A DNA stretch of 64,000 bases from Flavobacterium gillisiae. GTDB lineage: Bacteria > Bacteroidota > Bacteroidia > Flavobacteriales > Flavobacteriaceae. Location of the stretch: the NCBI RefSeq assembly GCF_900107635.1, contig NZ_FNRD01000001.1, forward strand, positions 434,001 through 498,000, given 5' to 3'. The notes beneath the pieces were generated by a model. It saw only the letters and a program-made list of their open reading frames with translations, ran no database searches and was not told the DNA's origin. A program made the translations under genes and the position numbers. Numbering within the stretch: position 1 is the stretch's first letter; every line of letters starts with the position of its first letter. Shown here piece after piece: positions 9,005-17,183 of this stretch.

Positions 9005-9077
9005 TAGCGGGAACTGGACTCGAACCAGTGACCTTCGGGTTATGAGCCCGACGAGCTGCCTACTGCTCTATCCCGCG
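9005..9077 (-). tRNA. tRNA-Met (initiator, second identical copy)
   Basis: All 73 bases are identical to the copy at 8898-8970, including the C1-U72 mismatch and the GGG/CCC anticodon stem. The two genes are separated by 34 bases and would be cotranscribed, ending at the terminator at 8869-8893. Confidence 0.95.
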
Positions 9078-9166
9078 TTGTTTCGGGTGCAAAGGTACAA
9101 CGAATTTTATCATTTGCAACAAAAATTTTAAAAAATGTTTTATTTTATCTATTCACTTGATATAAC

Positions 9167-9174
9167 TACCTTTG
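9167..9174 (+). promoter_or_regulatory. Bacteroidota -7 box upstream of era
   Basis: TACCTTTG matches the TAnnTTTG consensus of the primary sigma factor in Bacteroidota, 20 bases before the era ATG. A clear TTG -33 element is not obvious. Confidence 0.55.
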
Positions 9175-9194
9175 TAAAATAAATAATATATTAA

Positions 9195-10076
9195 ATGTCA
9201 CATAAAGCAGGTTTTGTAAATATCATAGGGAATCCAAACGTTGGGAAGTCCACATTAATGAATGCCTTTGTAGGGGAAAGGTTGTCTATCATTACGTCTA
9301 AGGCACAAACGACTCGTCATAGAATCCTTGGGATCGTAAACGGAGAAGATTTTCAAATGATTTTGTCTGATACTCCGGGAATTATTAAGCCTGCGTACGA
9401 AATGCAAGCGTCGATGATGAACTTTGTAAAGTCCGCTTTTGAAGATGCTGACATTTTAATTTACATGGTCGAAATAGGAGAGCAAGATTTAAAAGACGAA
9501 GCGTTCTTCAATAAAATCATTCATTCAAAAATACCTGTTTTATTATTGTTGAATAAAATTGACAACTCTAATCAGGAACAATTAGAAAAACAAGTGGCTT
9601 TTTGGACAGAGAAAGTGCCTAATGCAGAAATATATCCTATATCAGCTTTGCAGAACTTTAATGTTCCAGAAGTTTTCCAAAGAATAATTTCGCTTTTACC
9701 AGAATCACCGGCCTATTATCCAAAAGATCAATTAACAGACAAGCCAGAGCGTTTCTTTGTAAATGAAACGATTCGTGAGAAAATATTGTTGAATTACAGT
9801 AAAGAAATTCCATACGCGGTAGAAATTGTAACGGAAGAGTTTTTTGAAGATGAAAACATCATTAGAATACGTTCTTTGATTATGGTGGAGCGTGAAACGC
9901 AAAAAGGAATTATTATCGGGCATAAAGGAGCTGCACTAAAGAAAGTAGGGATGGATGCTCGTGCCGATTTAGAGAAATTCTTCGGAAAGCAAATCCACAT
10001 CGAATTGTATGTGAAAGTAAATAAAAACTGGAGAAGCAACGTCAACATGTTAAAGCGTTTTGGTTACAACCAATAA
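9195..10076 (+). CDS. era: GTPase Era
   Basis: 293 residues, normal length. GTPase motifs are G1 GNPNVGKST (12-20), G3 DTPG (59-62) and G4 NKID (120-123). The C-terminal part has the KH RNA-binding motif GIIIGHKGAALKKVG (about 240-254). Era binds the 3' end of 16S rRNA and assists maturation of the small ribosomal subunit. The gene ends before a strong bidirectional hairpin. Der is encoded 0.8 kb downstream. Confidence 0.96.
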   Translation: MSHKAGFVNIIGNPNVGKSTLMNAFVGERLSIITSKAQTTRHRILGIVNGEDFQMILSDTPGIIKPAYEMQASMMNFVKSAFEDADILIYMVEIGEQDLKDEAFFNKIIHSKIPVLLLLNKIDNSNQEQLEKQVAFWTEKVPNAEIYPISALQNFNVPEVFQRIISLLPESPAYYPKDQLTDKPERFFVNETIREKILLNYSKEIPYAVEIVTEEFFEDENIIRIRSLIMVERETQKGIIIGHKGAALKKVGMDARADLEKFFGKQIHIELYVKVNKNWRSNVNMLKRFGYNQ

Positions 10077-10144
10077 GCTTTTCGTTTTATCGTTTTGATG
10101 TTATATCAAGAATAAAGAATCTAGCATTTGGTTTTGCCAGATCT

Positions 10145-10202
10145 TGCAAATAAAAAAATCAATATTAGAATTGAAATTCTGATATTGATTTTTTTATTTG
10201 CA
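10145..10202. terminator. Strong bidirectional terminator
   Basis: A long near-perfect inverted repeat: TGCAAATAAAAAAATCAATA on the left pairs with TATTGATTTTTTTATTTGCA on the right. The A and T runs sit inside the stem, so it can stop transcription from era (plus) and from the membrane protein at 10237 (minus). Confidence 0.85.
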
Positions 10203-10236
10203 CAATTCGCTCGTGACGGGATAAGGTTTGTAATAA

Positions 10237-10734
10237 TTAGGATGCTAGAATCTTTAAGAAGAGGGTTTCTAATTCATTCATTTGGTCATGGCCATTTTCG
10301 CGAATTTGTTTTGCAATAAAATACAATAGAAACCATGAAAATACCATGAGGGCAATGACTATGAAATCGAACGTCATGCTATTTTTTAAAACATAGTCAG
10401 AATAGGCTATGCCACTAAACGTTAAAAATAGTCCGGCAATTATAAAATGTAGAAACATAAAAAAGGTCCATAATGTAGGGTCAGGGCCAAATAAGCCTCT
10501 TATATGTGTTTCGTTCTCGTTTTTAGGCTCTAATTCCAAATGTAAATGTGGGGAATAATAGGACTTTTTGTTGTCTTTGATATTGAGCCAAATATGCGTC
10601 CCGCCCGTTTTTACAGAAAAATCGTCGCAGTTTGATTTTTTGTAGTTTTCAAATTTTTGAAGCACTGTGGCAGTGCTTTCTGGAACATCTTTATAAAATC
10701 GTAAACGTAATCTTAGTTCATTATTAGTGTCCAT
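10237..10734 (-). CDS. Hypothetical protein with two C-terminal membrane segments
   Basis: 165 residues; family not recognised. The first 85 residues look soluble and contain SVKTGGTHIWLNI and the repeated-histidine stretch SPHLHLELEP. They are followed by GLFGPDPTLWTFFMFLHFII, where the first membrane segment begins (about 88-112), and a second segment (about 120-142). The protein ends in a charged tail. It sits alone between era and der on the opposite strand. Confidence 0.6.
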   Translation of the reverse strand: MDTNNELRLRLRFYKDVPESTATVLQKFENYKKSNCDDFSVKTGGTHIWLNIKDNKKSYYSPHLHLELEPKNENETHIRGLFGPDPTLWTFFMFLHFIIAGLFLTFSGIAYSDYVLKNSMTFDFIVIALMVFSWFLLYFIAKQIRENGHDQMNELETLFLKILAS

Positions 10735-10789
10735 AGTGGTAAACTTATATCAGTTAAAAAGGTAAGCCTGCGCTAATATATCAAAAAAA

Positions 10790-10820
10790 TTGATAGTCAC
10801 GGGATTAAACACTACCTTTG
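10790..10820 (+). promoter_or_regulatory. Promoter of der
   Basis: TTG (10790-10792), a 20-base spacer and TACCTTTG (10813-10820) match the TTG-N17-23-TAnnTTTG promoter of Bacteroidota. The der ATG follows 22 bases later. Confidence 0.75.
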
Positions 10821-10842
10821 CAGAATATTTGAAAATTAGATT

Positions 10843-12153
10843 ATGAATAACATTGTTGCGATAGTAGGAAGACCTAATGTAGGGAAATCAACCCTTTTTA
10901 ATAGGCTGATACAAAGAAGAGAAGCTATTGTAGATTCAGTTTCGGGAGTTACCCGAGATAGAAACTATGGTAAAAGCGAGTGGAACGGAAAAGAGTTTTC
11001 TGTTATTGATACAGGAGGATACGTTCGTGGATCTGATGACGTTTTTGAAGGCGAAATCCGTAAGCAAGTAGAATTAGCAATCGACGAAGCCGATGTTATT
11101 ATATTTGTTGTTGATGTCGAAGAAGGGATCACGCCAATGGATGATGCTGTTGCAAGATTATTACGTAAAGTGACTAAGCCAGTTTTACTTGCTGTAAATA
11201 AAGTAGATAACGCGATGCGTGAAAAAGATGCGATTGAATTCTATAACTTAGGTTTAGGAGAATATTACACTTTTGCAAGTATTTCTGGAAGTGGAACTGG
11301 AGATTTATTGGATGCATTAATTGATGCATTTCCTATAAAGCCAGAACCAACACAAGAGGAAATTGCATTACCTCGTTTTGCAGTTGTTGGTCGTCCAAAT
11401 GCAGGAAAATCAAGTTTTATCAATGCATTAATTGGTAAAGACAGATATATTGTTACTGATATTGCGGGTACTACTCGTGATTCTATTGATACAAAATTTG
11501 ACCGTTTTGGTTTCGAATTTAACTTAGTTGATACAGCTGGAATTCGTCGTAAGGCTAAAGTAAAGGAAGATTTAGAGTTTTATTCTGTAATGCGTTCAGT
11601 TCGTGCTATTGAGCACTCTGATATTTGTATTTTGATAATTGATGCCACTCGTGGATTTGAAGGTCAAGATCAAAGTATTTTTTGGTTGGCTGAAAAGAAT
11701 AGAAAAGGGGTTGTTATTCTTGTTAACAAATGGGATTTGGTCGAAAAAGAAACCATGTCAACAAGAGATTATGAAGAGAAAATAAGAGAAGAATTAATGC
11801 CATTTACGGATGTGCCTATTCTTTTTGTTTCTGCATTAACAAAACAACGTTTATTGAAAGCGTTAGAAGCAACTGTAAAAGTTTTCGAAAGCAGACAACA
11901 ACGTATTGCTACTTCTAAATTCAATGAATACATGTTGAAAGTGATTGAAGCATACCCACCACCTGCAACTAAAGGGAAATATGTGAAAATCAAATATTGT
12001 ATGCAATTGCCAACGAAAACACCACAGTTTGTGTTTTTTGCTAATATGCCACAATATGTAAAAGAACCTTACAAACGTTACCTTGAAAATAAAATTAGAG
12101 ACAACTGGGATTTTTCAGGTGTGCCAATAGATATTTATATTAGAGAAAAATAG
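10843..12153 (+). CDS. der: Ribosome biogenesis GTPase Der (EngA)
   Basis: 436 residues with two tandem GTPase domains, which defines Der. Domain 1 has GRPNVGKST (8-16) and DTGG (about 57); domain 2 has GRPNAGKSS (about 184) and [11 protein letters not shown] (about 231-241). The C-terminal KH-like domain ends at IDIYIREK. Der is needed for 50S subunit assembly. A clear promoter precedes the gene and a terminator follows it. Confidence 0.96.
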   Translation: MNNIVAIVGRPNVGKSTLFNRLIQRREAIVDSVSGVTRDRNYGKSEWNGKEFSVIDTGGYVRGSDDVFEGEIRKQVELAIDEADVIIFVVDVEEGITPMDDAVARLLRKVTKPVLLAVNKVDNAMREKDAIEFYNLGLGEYYTFASISGSGTGDLLDALIDAFPIKPEPTQEEIALPRFAVVGRPNAGKSSFINALIGKDRYIVTDIAGTTRDSIDTKFDRFGFEFNLVDTAGIRRKAKVKEDLEFYSVMRSVRAIEHSDICILIIDATRGFEGQDQSIFWLAEKNRKGVVILVNKWDLVEKETMSTRDYEEKIREELMPFTDVPILFVSALTKQRLLKALEATVKVFESRQQRIATSKFNEYMLKVIEAYPPPATKGKYVKIKYCMQLPTKTPQFVFFANMPQYVKEPYKRYLENKIRDNWDFSGVPIDIYIREK

Positions 12154-12178
12154 TTTTTATTTCCATTTTTATAGAAGA

Positions 12179-12217
12179 AAGTTTATCGAGTTAGTCATAA
12201 CTCGGTAAACTTTTTTA
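12179..12217 (+). terminator. Terminator after der
   Basis: AAGTTTATCGAGTT and AACTCGGTAAACTT form a stem followed by a T run, 26 bases after the der stop codon. Confidence 0.8.
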
Positions 12218-12232
12218 CATTTATAATAAAAA

Positions 12233-13024
12233 ATGGCATCTATAAATAACAAGGTGGTTTGGATTACTGGAGCTTCTAGTGGCATTGGGGAGGCTTTGGC
12301 ATATGAATTAAGCCAGAGAAACTGCAAACTCATCCTTTCTGCTCGTAATGTTGGAAATCTCGAACGGGTGAAAGCCCAATGTTTGAATGCCGAGGTCGAA
12401 GTTCTTCCGTTTGATTTGGCTGATTTCAGTAATGTCAAAAATCATGTAGAAAAAGCCATTTCTTTTTTTGGAAAAATTGACATTCTAATCAATAATGGCG
12501 GAGTGAGTCAACGTTCACTTTTAGTGGATACTGATTTTGATGTGGACAGAAAACTAATTGAAGTAGATTATTTAGGAACGGTTGCTATCACAAAGGCGTT
12601 ATTACCGCATTTTATTTCGAATAAAAAAGGACATTTTGTAACCATTACTAGTTTAATGGGAAAATTCGGTTCTCCATATCGCTCCGGTTATTGTGGAGCA
12701 AAACATGCTTTACATGGCTTTTTTGATGTGCTGCGAATGGAGCATCAAAAAGACAATATCAATGTCACAATCATTTGCCCAGGTTTCATACAAACGAATG
12801 TCGCAGTAAACGCACTTACGGGAGATGGATCACTACAAAATAGCAACGACCAGGCTACGCTGAACGGTATGCCGGTAGCGGTCTTCGCTAAAAAATTAGT
12901 TAAAGCTGTCGAATCTAATTCGTTTGAATCTTATATAGGAGGAAAAGAAGTGCTCGGCATTTATATAAAACGATTTTTCCCTAAACTGCTACATCGTCTT
13001 GTGCTAAAAAGCGAAGTACGATAA
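12233..13024 (+). CDS. Short-chain dehydrogenase/reductase (SDR) family oxidoreductase
   Basis: 263 residues. The Rossmann motif TGASSGIGEA (12-21), the structural INNGGVS (about 84-90), and the catalytic serine with Y-x-x-x-K in SGYCGAKHAL identify a classical NAD(P)-dependent SDR. The C-terminal part (GIYIKRFFPKLLHRLVLK) is basic and hydrophobic, as in DHRS7-like membrane-associated members. The substrate is not predictable. It stands alone after the der terminator. Confidence 0.85.
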   Translation: MASINNKVVWITGASSGIGEALAYELSQRNCKLILSARNVGNLERVKAQCLNAEVEVLPFDLADFSNVKNHVEKAISFFGKIDILINNGGVSQRSLLVDTDFDVDRKLIEVDYLGTVAITKALLPHFISNKKGHFVTITSLMGKFGSPYRSGYCGAKHALHGFFDVLRMEHQKDNINVTIICPGFIQTNVAVNALTGDGSLQNSNDQATLNGMPVAVFAKKLVKAVESNSFESYIGGKEVLGIYIKRFFPKLLHRLVLKSEVR

Positions 13025-13167
13025 TATTTCTATGTTTCTTTTGTAGACGACATAAAAGTATAAGGTGAATAGTACTTACGGAGAAAGATAATTGCAATTT
13101 ACTGTAATAATAACCAGAAAAAAATCTCGATTTTTTTTTTAATTAGACCTCGCCTATTAGTTTTTCT

Positions 13168-13395
13168 CTAATGATCCAAAGCATCCATAGGGTGATCTTC
13201 GTACCAATCTTTAAACATTTTTGTAGTGGTGTATTTGTCAGTGAGTACCCTATAAACTATAAATAGAATCAGTAGTTCTCCAAATATTAGTAAACTTAGA
13301 AGTAGTAGTACTGTTATATTAGTTTGAGATAAAGCTGCAAAAATAAATACAAATACTGTGGTAAACCAGACGAGTTTTATTGAAAAATTTTTCAT
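13168..13395 (-). CDS. Small two-helix membrane protein
   Basis: 75 residues with two hydrophobic segments (about 7-24 and 27-49) and a polar tail, YTTTKMFKDWYEDHPMDALDH. The tail looks conserved rather than random, and the gene has a normal start (ATGAAAAATTTTTCA). Function unknown. Confidence 0.6.
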   Translation of the reverse strand: MKNFSIKLVWFTTVFVFIFAALSQTNITVLLLLSLLIFGELLILFIVYRVLTDKYTTTKMFKDWYEDHPMDALDH

Positions 13396-13557
13396 GACTT
13401 TTTTCTATTAAAGTTACAATTAGTAACTTTAAAAGTTAGTTAACTATTTGATAAACAATTACTAAAAGAGTAGCGCTGCAAGTTTTAATCTAAAGCGATC
13501 AGTTTTACTGCAAAGAAGTGTTTTACCGTAGGGCACTTAACAAATGAAATAAGGTGT

Positions 13558-13598
13558 AATCATAAAAAAAGCTGCAATTTGCAGCTTTTTTTATGATT
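13558..13598. terminator. Bidirectional terminator of the TPM/LemA operon
   Basis: AATCATAAAAAAAGCTGCAA pairs with TTGCAGCTTTTTTTATGATT as a near-perfect hairpin, 20 bases beyond the stop of the glycine-rich TPM protein on the minus strand. Confidence 0.85.
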
Positions 13599-13617
13599 GT
13601 ATCTTGTGATTTTCTTT

Positions 13618-14421
13618 TTACCAGCTTCCGCTCGAACCTCCTCCAGAAAATCCACCACCGCCAAATCCACCACCGAATCCGCCACCGCCAAATCCTCCAC
13701 CAGAAGATCCACCGCCAAAACCACCGCCTCCGCCACCACGACCAAGGCTGCTTAGGAGAATGACATCTAATAAACTTGGGCCACCACCTCCGCGATTCCC
13801 AGAGTTACCACCTCCACCTTTATTTTTAGAAATAAGGACAAGGATAATCACGATAATAATAATGAAAGGTAAAATAGGAAAATCTTTTCCTTTGGTCTGT
13901 TTTCTTTCGCCTTTATACTTGCCTTTAAAGACATCAATCAACGCGTCTGTTCCTTTGTCAAGTCCGTTGTAGTAACTACCGGATTTGAATTCAGGAGTAA
14001 TAATATTTCTAATTATTTCACCACCAATTCCTGCAGTTAATCGGTCCTCAAGACCGTAACCAGGATTGATTGCTATTTTTCTTTCGGCTTTAGCCACCAA
14101 GATTATAACACCATTGTCTTCTTTTGCTTGGCCGATTCCCCATGTTTGAGCCCAGTTAGTGGCTAATTGGCTCACATCTTCCCCTTTCAGGCTTTCAATG
14201 GTAATGACTACTATTTGTGTAGTAGTGGAATCAGAATAATGGATTAATTTTTCTTCTAATTGAAGTTTTTCCGTTGAGCTAAGAACGTTAGCATAGTCAT
14301 AAACTGAAGTTGCTAAACTGGGTTTCTCAGGTATTGTAAATTGTGCGAAGCCTATTTGTGTAATAAAAAAACAAATAAGTAGTTTAAAATAAAGAGAGGT
14401 ATTTAATTTAGGTATAATCAT
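13618..14421 (-). CDS. TPM-domain protein with glycine-rich tail (YgcG family)
   Basis: I start this gene at 14421, because MIIPKLNTSLYFKLLICFFI begins a signal peptide that ends ITQIGFAQ and lies one base after the upstream stop. That gives 267 residues. The TPM domain (about 30-150) includes DYANVLSSTEKLQLEEKL and NPGYGLEDRLTAG. A membrane segment follows (about 178-195), then a tail made almost only of glycine and serine. The family is exported and membrane-anchored. The role is unsettled; plant TPM proteins assist photosystem repair. It is cotranscribed with a second TPM gene and lemA, an arrangement common in Bacteroidota. Confidence 0.82.
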   Translation of the reverse strand: MIIPKLNTSLYFKLLICFFITQIGFAQFTIPEKPSLATSVYDYANVLSSTEKLQLEEKLIHYSDSTTTQIVVITIESLKGEDVSQLATNWAQTWGIGQAKEDNGVIILVAKAERKIAINPGYGLEDRLTAGIGGEIIRNIITPEFKSGSYYNGLDKGTDALIDVFKGKYKGERKQTKGKDFPILPFIIIIVIILVLISKNKGGGGNSGNRGGGGPSLLDVILLSSLGRGGGGGGFGGGSSGGGFGGGGFGGGFGGGGFSGGGSSGSW

Positions 14422-14422
14422 A

Positions 14423-14860
14423 TTAGCCTTTTGAGATTTCGTTTGATAATTCATTCGTGTCATCTTCAGACCAAGGGAAATGCTTTTTTAATTGTTCTCC
14501 AGCGATAAGAATTCCGTCAACTAGGCCTTGTTTGTAATTACTGTTTTTAAAATGAGCAACCATAGCCTCTTTGGTGCTGTCCCAAAAATCATTTGCAACA
14601 ACATCATTAATCCCTTGATCTCCGCAAATTACAAATGTTTTGTCTTCTACGGCTAGGTAAATTAGAACCCCGTTTTTTAGTTGGGTTTCGTCCATTTTTA
14701 GTTCGTTAAAAACTTCTAACGCACGATCATATGCGTCTAATTCAGTCGTTTTTTCTAAATGAACTCTAATCTCTCCAGAAGTGTTTTTTTCGGCCACGCG
14801 AATAGCTTCAACAATTTCTTGTTCTTCTTCTTGGGTTAAAAAATCTTCTACTTTTGACAT
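14423..14860 (-). CDS. TPM-domain protein (soluble)
   Basis: I place the start at 14860 (MSKVEDFLTQEEEQEIVEAI), giving 145 residues. The open frame upstream to 14923 runs through an inverted repeat and is not protein-like. The domain contains NTSGEIRVHLEK and TQLKNGVLIYLAVEDKTFVI, diagnostic of TPM (formerly DUF477). It lacks a signal peptide, unlike its downstream partner. It is part of the lemA-TPM-TPM operon. Confidence 0.8.
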   Translation of the reverse strand: MSKVEDFLTQEEEQEIVEAIRVAEKNTSGEIRVHLEKTTELDAYDRALEVFNELKMDETQLKNGVLIYLAVEDKTFVICGDQGINDVVANDFWDSTKEAMVAHFKNSNYKQGLVDGILIAGEQLKKHFPWSEDDTNELSNEISKG

Positions 14861-14880
14861 GGGAAAAGTTTTTGAATGAA

Positions 14881-14935
14881 GATTAACGATTTTTGATTTT
14901 AGAAGTATGTACTCTGCAATCAAAAATCGTTAATC
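14881..14935. repeat. 18-bp perfect inverted repeat between lemA and TPM gene
   Basis: GATTAACGATTTTTGATT at 14881-14898 is repeated inverted at 14918-14935. The same AATCAAAAATCGTTAATC core occurs again near 61481, between norB and norQ, so it is a dispersed intergenic repeat sitting inside an operon. Confidence 0.8.
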
Positions 14936-14954
14936 AAAAATTTGAAATCGTTTT

Positions 14955-15542
14955 TTAGAATTGTACTTCAACCGGTTTTTCAGCACCTACAACTGCTTCG
15001 AAATATGGTTTTTCCTTAAATCCAAACATACCTGCAAAGATCGAGTTTGGGAAAATTTTGATATGATTGTTGTATGGTTTCACCGCTTCGTTAAAACGCG
15101 TTCTAGCCGTAAGGATTTGATTTTCTGTACTTGCCAATTCATCTTGTAATTTCAAGAAATTTTGGTTTGCTTTTAATTCAGGGTAACGTTCCACGCTAAC
15201 CAATAATCTTGATAGGGAACTACTCACGCCACTTTGTGCTTGATTGAATTGTGCTAACTGTTCCGGAGTGATATTTGTAGGGTCAACTGTTACCGAAGTC
15301 GCTTTGGCACGTGCTTCAATAACTGCAGTCAAAGTGCTTTTTTCGAATTCAGCAGCTCCTTTTACAGTATTCACTAAGTTTCCGATTAAGTCATTTCTTC
15401 TTTGGTAAGAAGTTTGAACATTACCCCAAGCTTCATTAATTCCCTGCTCATATACCACAGCAGTATTGTTGATTCCTTTTACATAACTGTATATACCGAT
15501 GATAACTACGGCTCCGATAATCCAAGGCAAAAATCTTTTCAT
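14955..15542 (-). CDS. LemA family protein
   Basis: 195 residues. One N-terminal membrane segment (about 5-22) is followed by the LemA helical domain: NEAWGNVQTSYQRRNDLIGN (about 36-55), then SVERYPELKANQNFLKLQDE and ARTRFNEAVKPYN. This is the usual length and pattern. LemA proteins are membrane-anchored coiled-coil proteins of unclear function, repeatedly linked to TPM-domain proteins as here. Confidence 0.9.
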   Translation of the reverse strand: MKRFLPWIIGAVVIIGIYSYVKGINNTAVVYEQGINEAWGNVQTSYQRRNDLIGNLVNTVKGAAEFEKSTLTAVIEARAKATSVTVDPTNITPEQLAQFNQAQSGVSSSLSRLLVSVERYPELKANQNFLKLQDELASTENQILTARTRFNEAVKPYNNHIKIFPNSIFAGMFGFKEKPYFEAVVGAEKPVEVQF

Positions 15543-15553
15543 GTTTGTTTAAT

Positions 15554-15886
15554 TTAAAGTTGATTTTTAATATTTGTTAATTGTGTTCGAATGGTCTCTA
15601 ATTTTCGGATAATTTCAAATTTATCCAATGTTTTCTTTTGTCCTTCTTTCAAATGGGTTTTTGCCCCTTCTAATGTGAATCCTCTTTCTTTTACCAAATG
15701 GTAAATAAGTTGCAAGTTTTTAATGTCTTCCGGAGTAAACATCCTATTCCCCTTCGCGTTTTTCTTTGGCTTGAGAATGTCAAACTCACTATCCCAAAAA
15801 CGAATCAAGGAAGCATTTACATCAAAAGCTTTGGCAATTTCACCAATGCTGTAATATCTTTTATCTGGTTGTAGCTCTATGTGCAT
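15554..15886 (-). CDS. MerR family transcriptional regulator
   Basis: 110 residues. The N-terminal MerR winged-helix is seen in YYSIGEIAKAFDVNASLIRF (11-30) and W-D-S-E-F-D-I-L-K-P-K-K, followed by a helical stretch. No C-terminal ligand domain is present, so it belongs to the short MerR type common in Bacteroidota. Its ATG overlaps the stop of the M23 peptidase gene by one base (TAATG), so the two are translationally coupled. Confidence 0.85.
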   Translation of the reverse strand: MHIELQPDKRYYSIGEIAKAFDVNASLIRFWDSEFDILKPKKNAKGNRMFTPEDIKNLQLIYHLVKERGFTLEGAKTHLKEGQKKTLDKFEIIRKLETIRTQLTNIKNQL

Positions 15887-16863
15887 TAGTCTAATGATTG
15901 ATTTTCTTGGTTAGCTAATTTTGATATGGCAACATATTCCACTGCTGAAATGTTTCCGTAATAAAAATTAAGCGGATTAACTACTTTACCGTCTTTGTGT
16001 ACCTCATAATGTAAATGTGGAGCTTCAGATCTACCTGTACTTCCCACATATCCTATTATATCTCCACGTTTTACTCTTTGTCCTGCTTTACAATTGTATT
16101 TACTCAAATGTCCATACAAGGTTTCGTATCCATAACCATGCCTAAGGACAATATGATTCCCATAACCAGAAGCGTTGCTGTTTGCTTGTGCTACAACTCC
16201 GTCGCCAGTTGCAAAAATCGGGGTACCTACTTTGGCTGTAAAGTCCATGCCTTCATGCATTTTACGGGCTTTAGTAAATGGATCTGTTCGGTATCCAAAA
16301 CCAGAAGCCATGTGTTTTAAATTCTCGTTCCTGACAGGCTGAATGGCAGGAATGGCAGATAATAGTTTGTTTTTCTCTTTTGCCAGTTTTAGAATGTAAT
16401 CCAGGGACTTCGATTGTATCGCTAATTCTTTTGTAAGCACATCTACTCTTTTGGTGGTATTAAGGACCAATTGTGTGTTGTCATATCCCTTTAAAGCTGC
16501 GTATCGATCTTTTCCACTGAATCCTGATTTTCGTTCTTCCTTCGGTATTGGCGATGTATTAAAATACGTTCGGTATAAATTGTTATCCCTGTCTTCAATA
16601 GCGCCAATTACATTGTCAAGCTGATCCATTCTTTTGTCTAAAACGGCATAGTTCAATTTTAAATTTTCATTTTCACGAATTAGCAGCCGGTCTTTAGGCG
16701 TATCAAAGTAAGGAGTGTTTAATAAAAGCACAAATATAAGCGAGCCAAATAATGCCGAGGCTACTAAAAACAAGACAACAAAACCAAATTTCTTTCTTTT
16801 TTTTGTTTTTATTTTTCGATACGCCAGATTTTCCGAATCGTAATAATATTTTACTTTCGCCAT
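15886..16863 (-). CDS. M23 family metallopeptidase (LytM-like)
   Basis: 325 residues. One N-terminal membrane segment (about 27-49) precedes a coiled region (60-160) and the M23 domain (about 185-300). Zinc ligands are visible in KMHEGMDFTAK (first His and Asp) and in PHLHYEVH (HxH). The enzyme should cleave peptidoglycan cross-bridges in the periplasm, or act as a degenerate regulator of amidases; the ligands look intact, so I favour an active enzyme. It is the first gene of a five-gene leftward run. Confidence 0.9.
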   Translation of the reverse strand: MAKVKYYYDSENLAYRKIKTKKRKKFGFVVLFLVASALFGSLIFVLLLNTPYFDTPKDRLLIRENENLKLNYAVLDKRMDQLDNVIGAIEDRDNNLYRTYFNTSPIPKEERKSGFSGKDRYAALKGYDNTQLVLNTTKRVDVLTKELAIQSKSLDYILKLAKEKNKLLSAIPAIQPVRNENLKHMASGFGYRTDPFTKARKMHEGMDFTAKVGTPIFATGDGVVAQANSNASGYGNHIVLRHGYGYETLYGHLSKYNCKAGQRVKRGDIIGYVGSTGRSEAPHLHYEVHKDGKVVNPLNFYYGNISAVEYVAISKLANQENQSLD

Positions 16864-16968
16864 ATTTTAAAATACCCTATTTTTGCACATTGTAAAATGT
16901 AAGATGAACAAATTTAATAAATGTTTCATTTGTTCCCGCGTTTTTTCAATAATAAATAAAATAATGTG

Positions 16969-17108
16969 CCTATTCCAGCTATTCGTTGCAAGTTCTCGTT
17001 TAGTAATCGTTTTTTCTAATGATACAGCAGGAGCTTCCGCTGGTCGCTCTGCCGTTTCAAGAAAAAAATGATTACTCAATCTCGAAGCTTTCCACTACTA
17101 TCTGGGGC
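16969..17108. repeat. Intergenic hairpin repeat, copy B
   Basis: The 320-base gap before alaS holds a second copy of the element at 2616-2762: GCCTATTCCAGCTATTCGTT at the left, the tip CAGGAGCTTCCGCTGGTCGC, and TTTCCACTACTATCTGGGGC at the right. The intervening arms (TAGTAATCgTTTTTTCT against AGAAAAAAATGATTACT) pair but differ in sequence from copy A, so the pairing has been conserved while the bases changed. Right after it (about 17145-17175), CTTTGTGCCTTAGCGCCTTA is probably another dispersed repeat. Confidence 0.7.
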
Positions 17109-17183
17109 ATGAAATGCTTTAGAGCAATACATAAATAAAAAAACTTTGTGCCTTAGCGCCTTAGTGGCAAAAAAAATAAAATA

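Noticed and set aside
10128..10319. 63-codon plus-strand ORF after era
   Set aside because: It runs through the strong bidirectional terminator and into the antisense of the next gene.
13618..13780. DNA tandem repeat in the glycine-rich tail of the TPM protein
   Set aside because: The repetition follows from glycine/serine codons of a low-complexity tail typical of this family.
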